Source: Patescibacteria group bacterium (lineage in GTDB: Bacteria > Patescibacteriota > Minisyncoccia > Phycocordibacterales > UBA1006). Taken from it: a stretch of DNA of 5,499 nt. Shown piece after piece: positions 5,045 to 5,499 of the stretch. A program made the position numbers and the translations under genes. The notes beneath the pieces are model-generated. The model ran no database searches and had not been told where the DNA came from. It worked only from the letters and a program-made list of their open reading frames with translations. Position 1 is the stretch's first letter. Every line of letters begins with the position of its first letter. The DNA lies in NCBI GenBank assembly GCA_020428615.1, contig JAGQMO010000017.1:1-5499 (forward strand). Reading direction: 5' to 3'.

Positions 5045-5499
5045 AACAGACTTTTCTGTTTTTTTATTTTTAAGAATTAAATAACCTAATAATACGAGTA
5101 CAACAAACAGGACTCCTGTAATGACATATGACATTTGATATCCAAAATGAAGTACGCTGTATCCCATCATGAGCCCAATAATACCTGTCATTATTTTTTC
5201 AAAAAATGAATTAATAGATAGTAAACTCGCCTTGTTTGGTAAATTTTCTATGAACTCTAAATAGTAGTGATCTCTTAAACTAGATGAACCCCATCTAATA
5301 ACGCTAAGTAACATAAAGAGAACTATGATAACCCACCTATTATGAGTTAATCCGATGCCTAAGAATAATATGGTATAAAGACAAGCTTGTATAACAATAA
5401 AATTTTTCAATGTTAACCTTTCTTTTAACTTACCACTCAGTAATAATACTCCAGATATACCTACTCGTGATATTGCCCAAAACACACCTAGTGCAAAGA
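5039..5499 (-). CDS. major facilitator superfamily transporter, C-terminal part (cut by window edge)
   Basis: The frame is open from the right window edge to the TAA at 5041-5039. It shows 152 codons, so the true start lies outside; the GTG at 5485 is simply an internal valine. Five hydrophobic helices are visible: FALGVFWAISRVGISGVLLL, then FIVIQACLYTILFLGIGL, WVIIVLFMLLSVIRWG, MTGIIGLMMGYSVLHFG and YVITGVLFVVLVLLGYLIL. They would be helices 8-12 of a twelve-helix transporter. RDHYYLEFIENLPNKASLLSINSFFEKI between the third and fourth matches the usual MFS segment in which a membrane-edge helix and a loop lead into a conserved Leu-Ser-x-x-Ser stretch. Substrate is unknown; drug or sugar efflux relatives are common. 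Sampled GC is about 30%. The gene converges on the DUF2784-like gene with a 6-bp overlap. Confidence 0.75.
   Translation of the reverse strand, partial: FALGVFWAISRVGISGVLLLSGKLKERLTLKNFIVIQACLYTILFLGIGLTHNRWVIIVLFMLLSVIRWGSSSLRDHYYLEFIENLPNKASLLSINSFFEKIMTGIIGLMMGYSVLHFGYQMSYVITGVLFVVLVLLGYLILKNKKTEKSVL
5043..5071 (+). terminator. rho-independent terminator of the recG operon
   Basis: AAAACAGA (5043-5050) and TCTGTTTT (5055-5062) form a perfect 8-bp stem with loop CTTT, followed by TTTATTTTT (5063-5071). The stem is A+T-rich, but the T run is long. It begins within the stop codon of the DUF2784-like gene and lies inside the last codons of the opposing transporter gene, where it encodes part of the KKTEKSVL tail. 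On the minus strand it is followed only by TATAAC, so it should act mainly rightward. Confidence 0.7.

Noticed and set aside
1..5499. CRISPR array, insertion sequence or toxin-antitoxin pair.
   Set aside because: The only direct repeat noticed is the two-copy 21-bp tRNA sequence; no transposase, spacer-repeat series or paired small genes were seen on either strand.

Overview
The window looks like a piece of a small, compact bacterial genome, most plausibly a Patescibacteria (CPR / Parcubacteria-like) lineage. That assignment is inference. It rests on a RecG with lineage-style insertions, start codons that lack Shine-Dalgarno sequences and sit directly after -10 boxes, terminators that overlap coding ends, and short hypothetical membrane proteins. 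No ribosomal marker gene is present to confirm it.

Layout. Positions 1-258 hold the 5' end of a serine tRNA gene on the minus strand, cut by the window edge. A broken second copy of its first 24 bases lies 141 bp upstream. The two copies share a 21-bp direct repeat flanking 120 bp of unexplained DNA, which contains a 12-bp perfect hairpin and a second dyad. A seven-helix PQ-loop/SWEET-like membrane protein follows on the plus strand (259-828). Next is an AT-rich gene for a membrane-anchored or exported substrate-binding protein of the branched-chain amino acid type (941-2074), with its own consensus promoter. Seven bases further on is a receiver-like protein that lacks the phosphorylation residues (2082-2438), ending in a rho-independent terminator that overlaps its stop codon. 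The DNA helicase gene recG (2476-4689, GTG start) has an extended -10 promoter, and a small DUF2784-like membrane protein (4694-5044) follows it closely. The right end is the C-terminal part of a major facilitator superfamily transporter on the minus strand (5039 to beyond 5499), which converges on and overlaps the DUF2784-like gene.

How it works together. The likely transcription units are the PQ-loop gene alone, the binding protein plus pseudo-receiver, and recG plus the DUF2784-like gene; the tRNA and the transporter are read leftward. Hand counts on sample lines give about 42-52% GC for the PQ-loop, receiver and recG genes. The binding protein and the right end (from about 4700 on) are nearer 28-35%, so these look like separately acquired or accessory DNA. 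The points most worth a second look are the duplicated tRNA 5' end with its palindromic insert, the repeated leaderless promoter geometry, the orphan AT-rich binding protein paired with a degenerate receiver, and the altered helicase motif VI in RecG. I did not find a clearly new multi-gene system.
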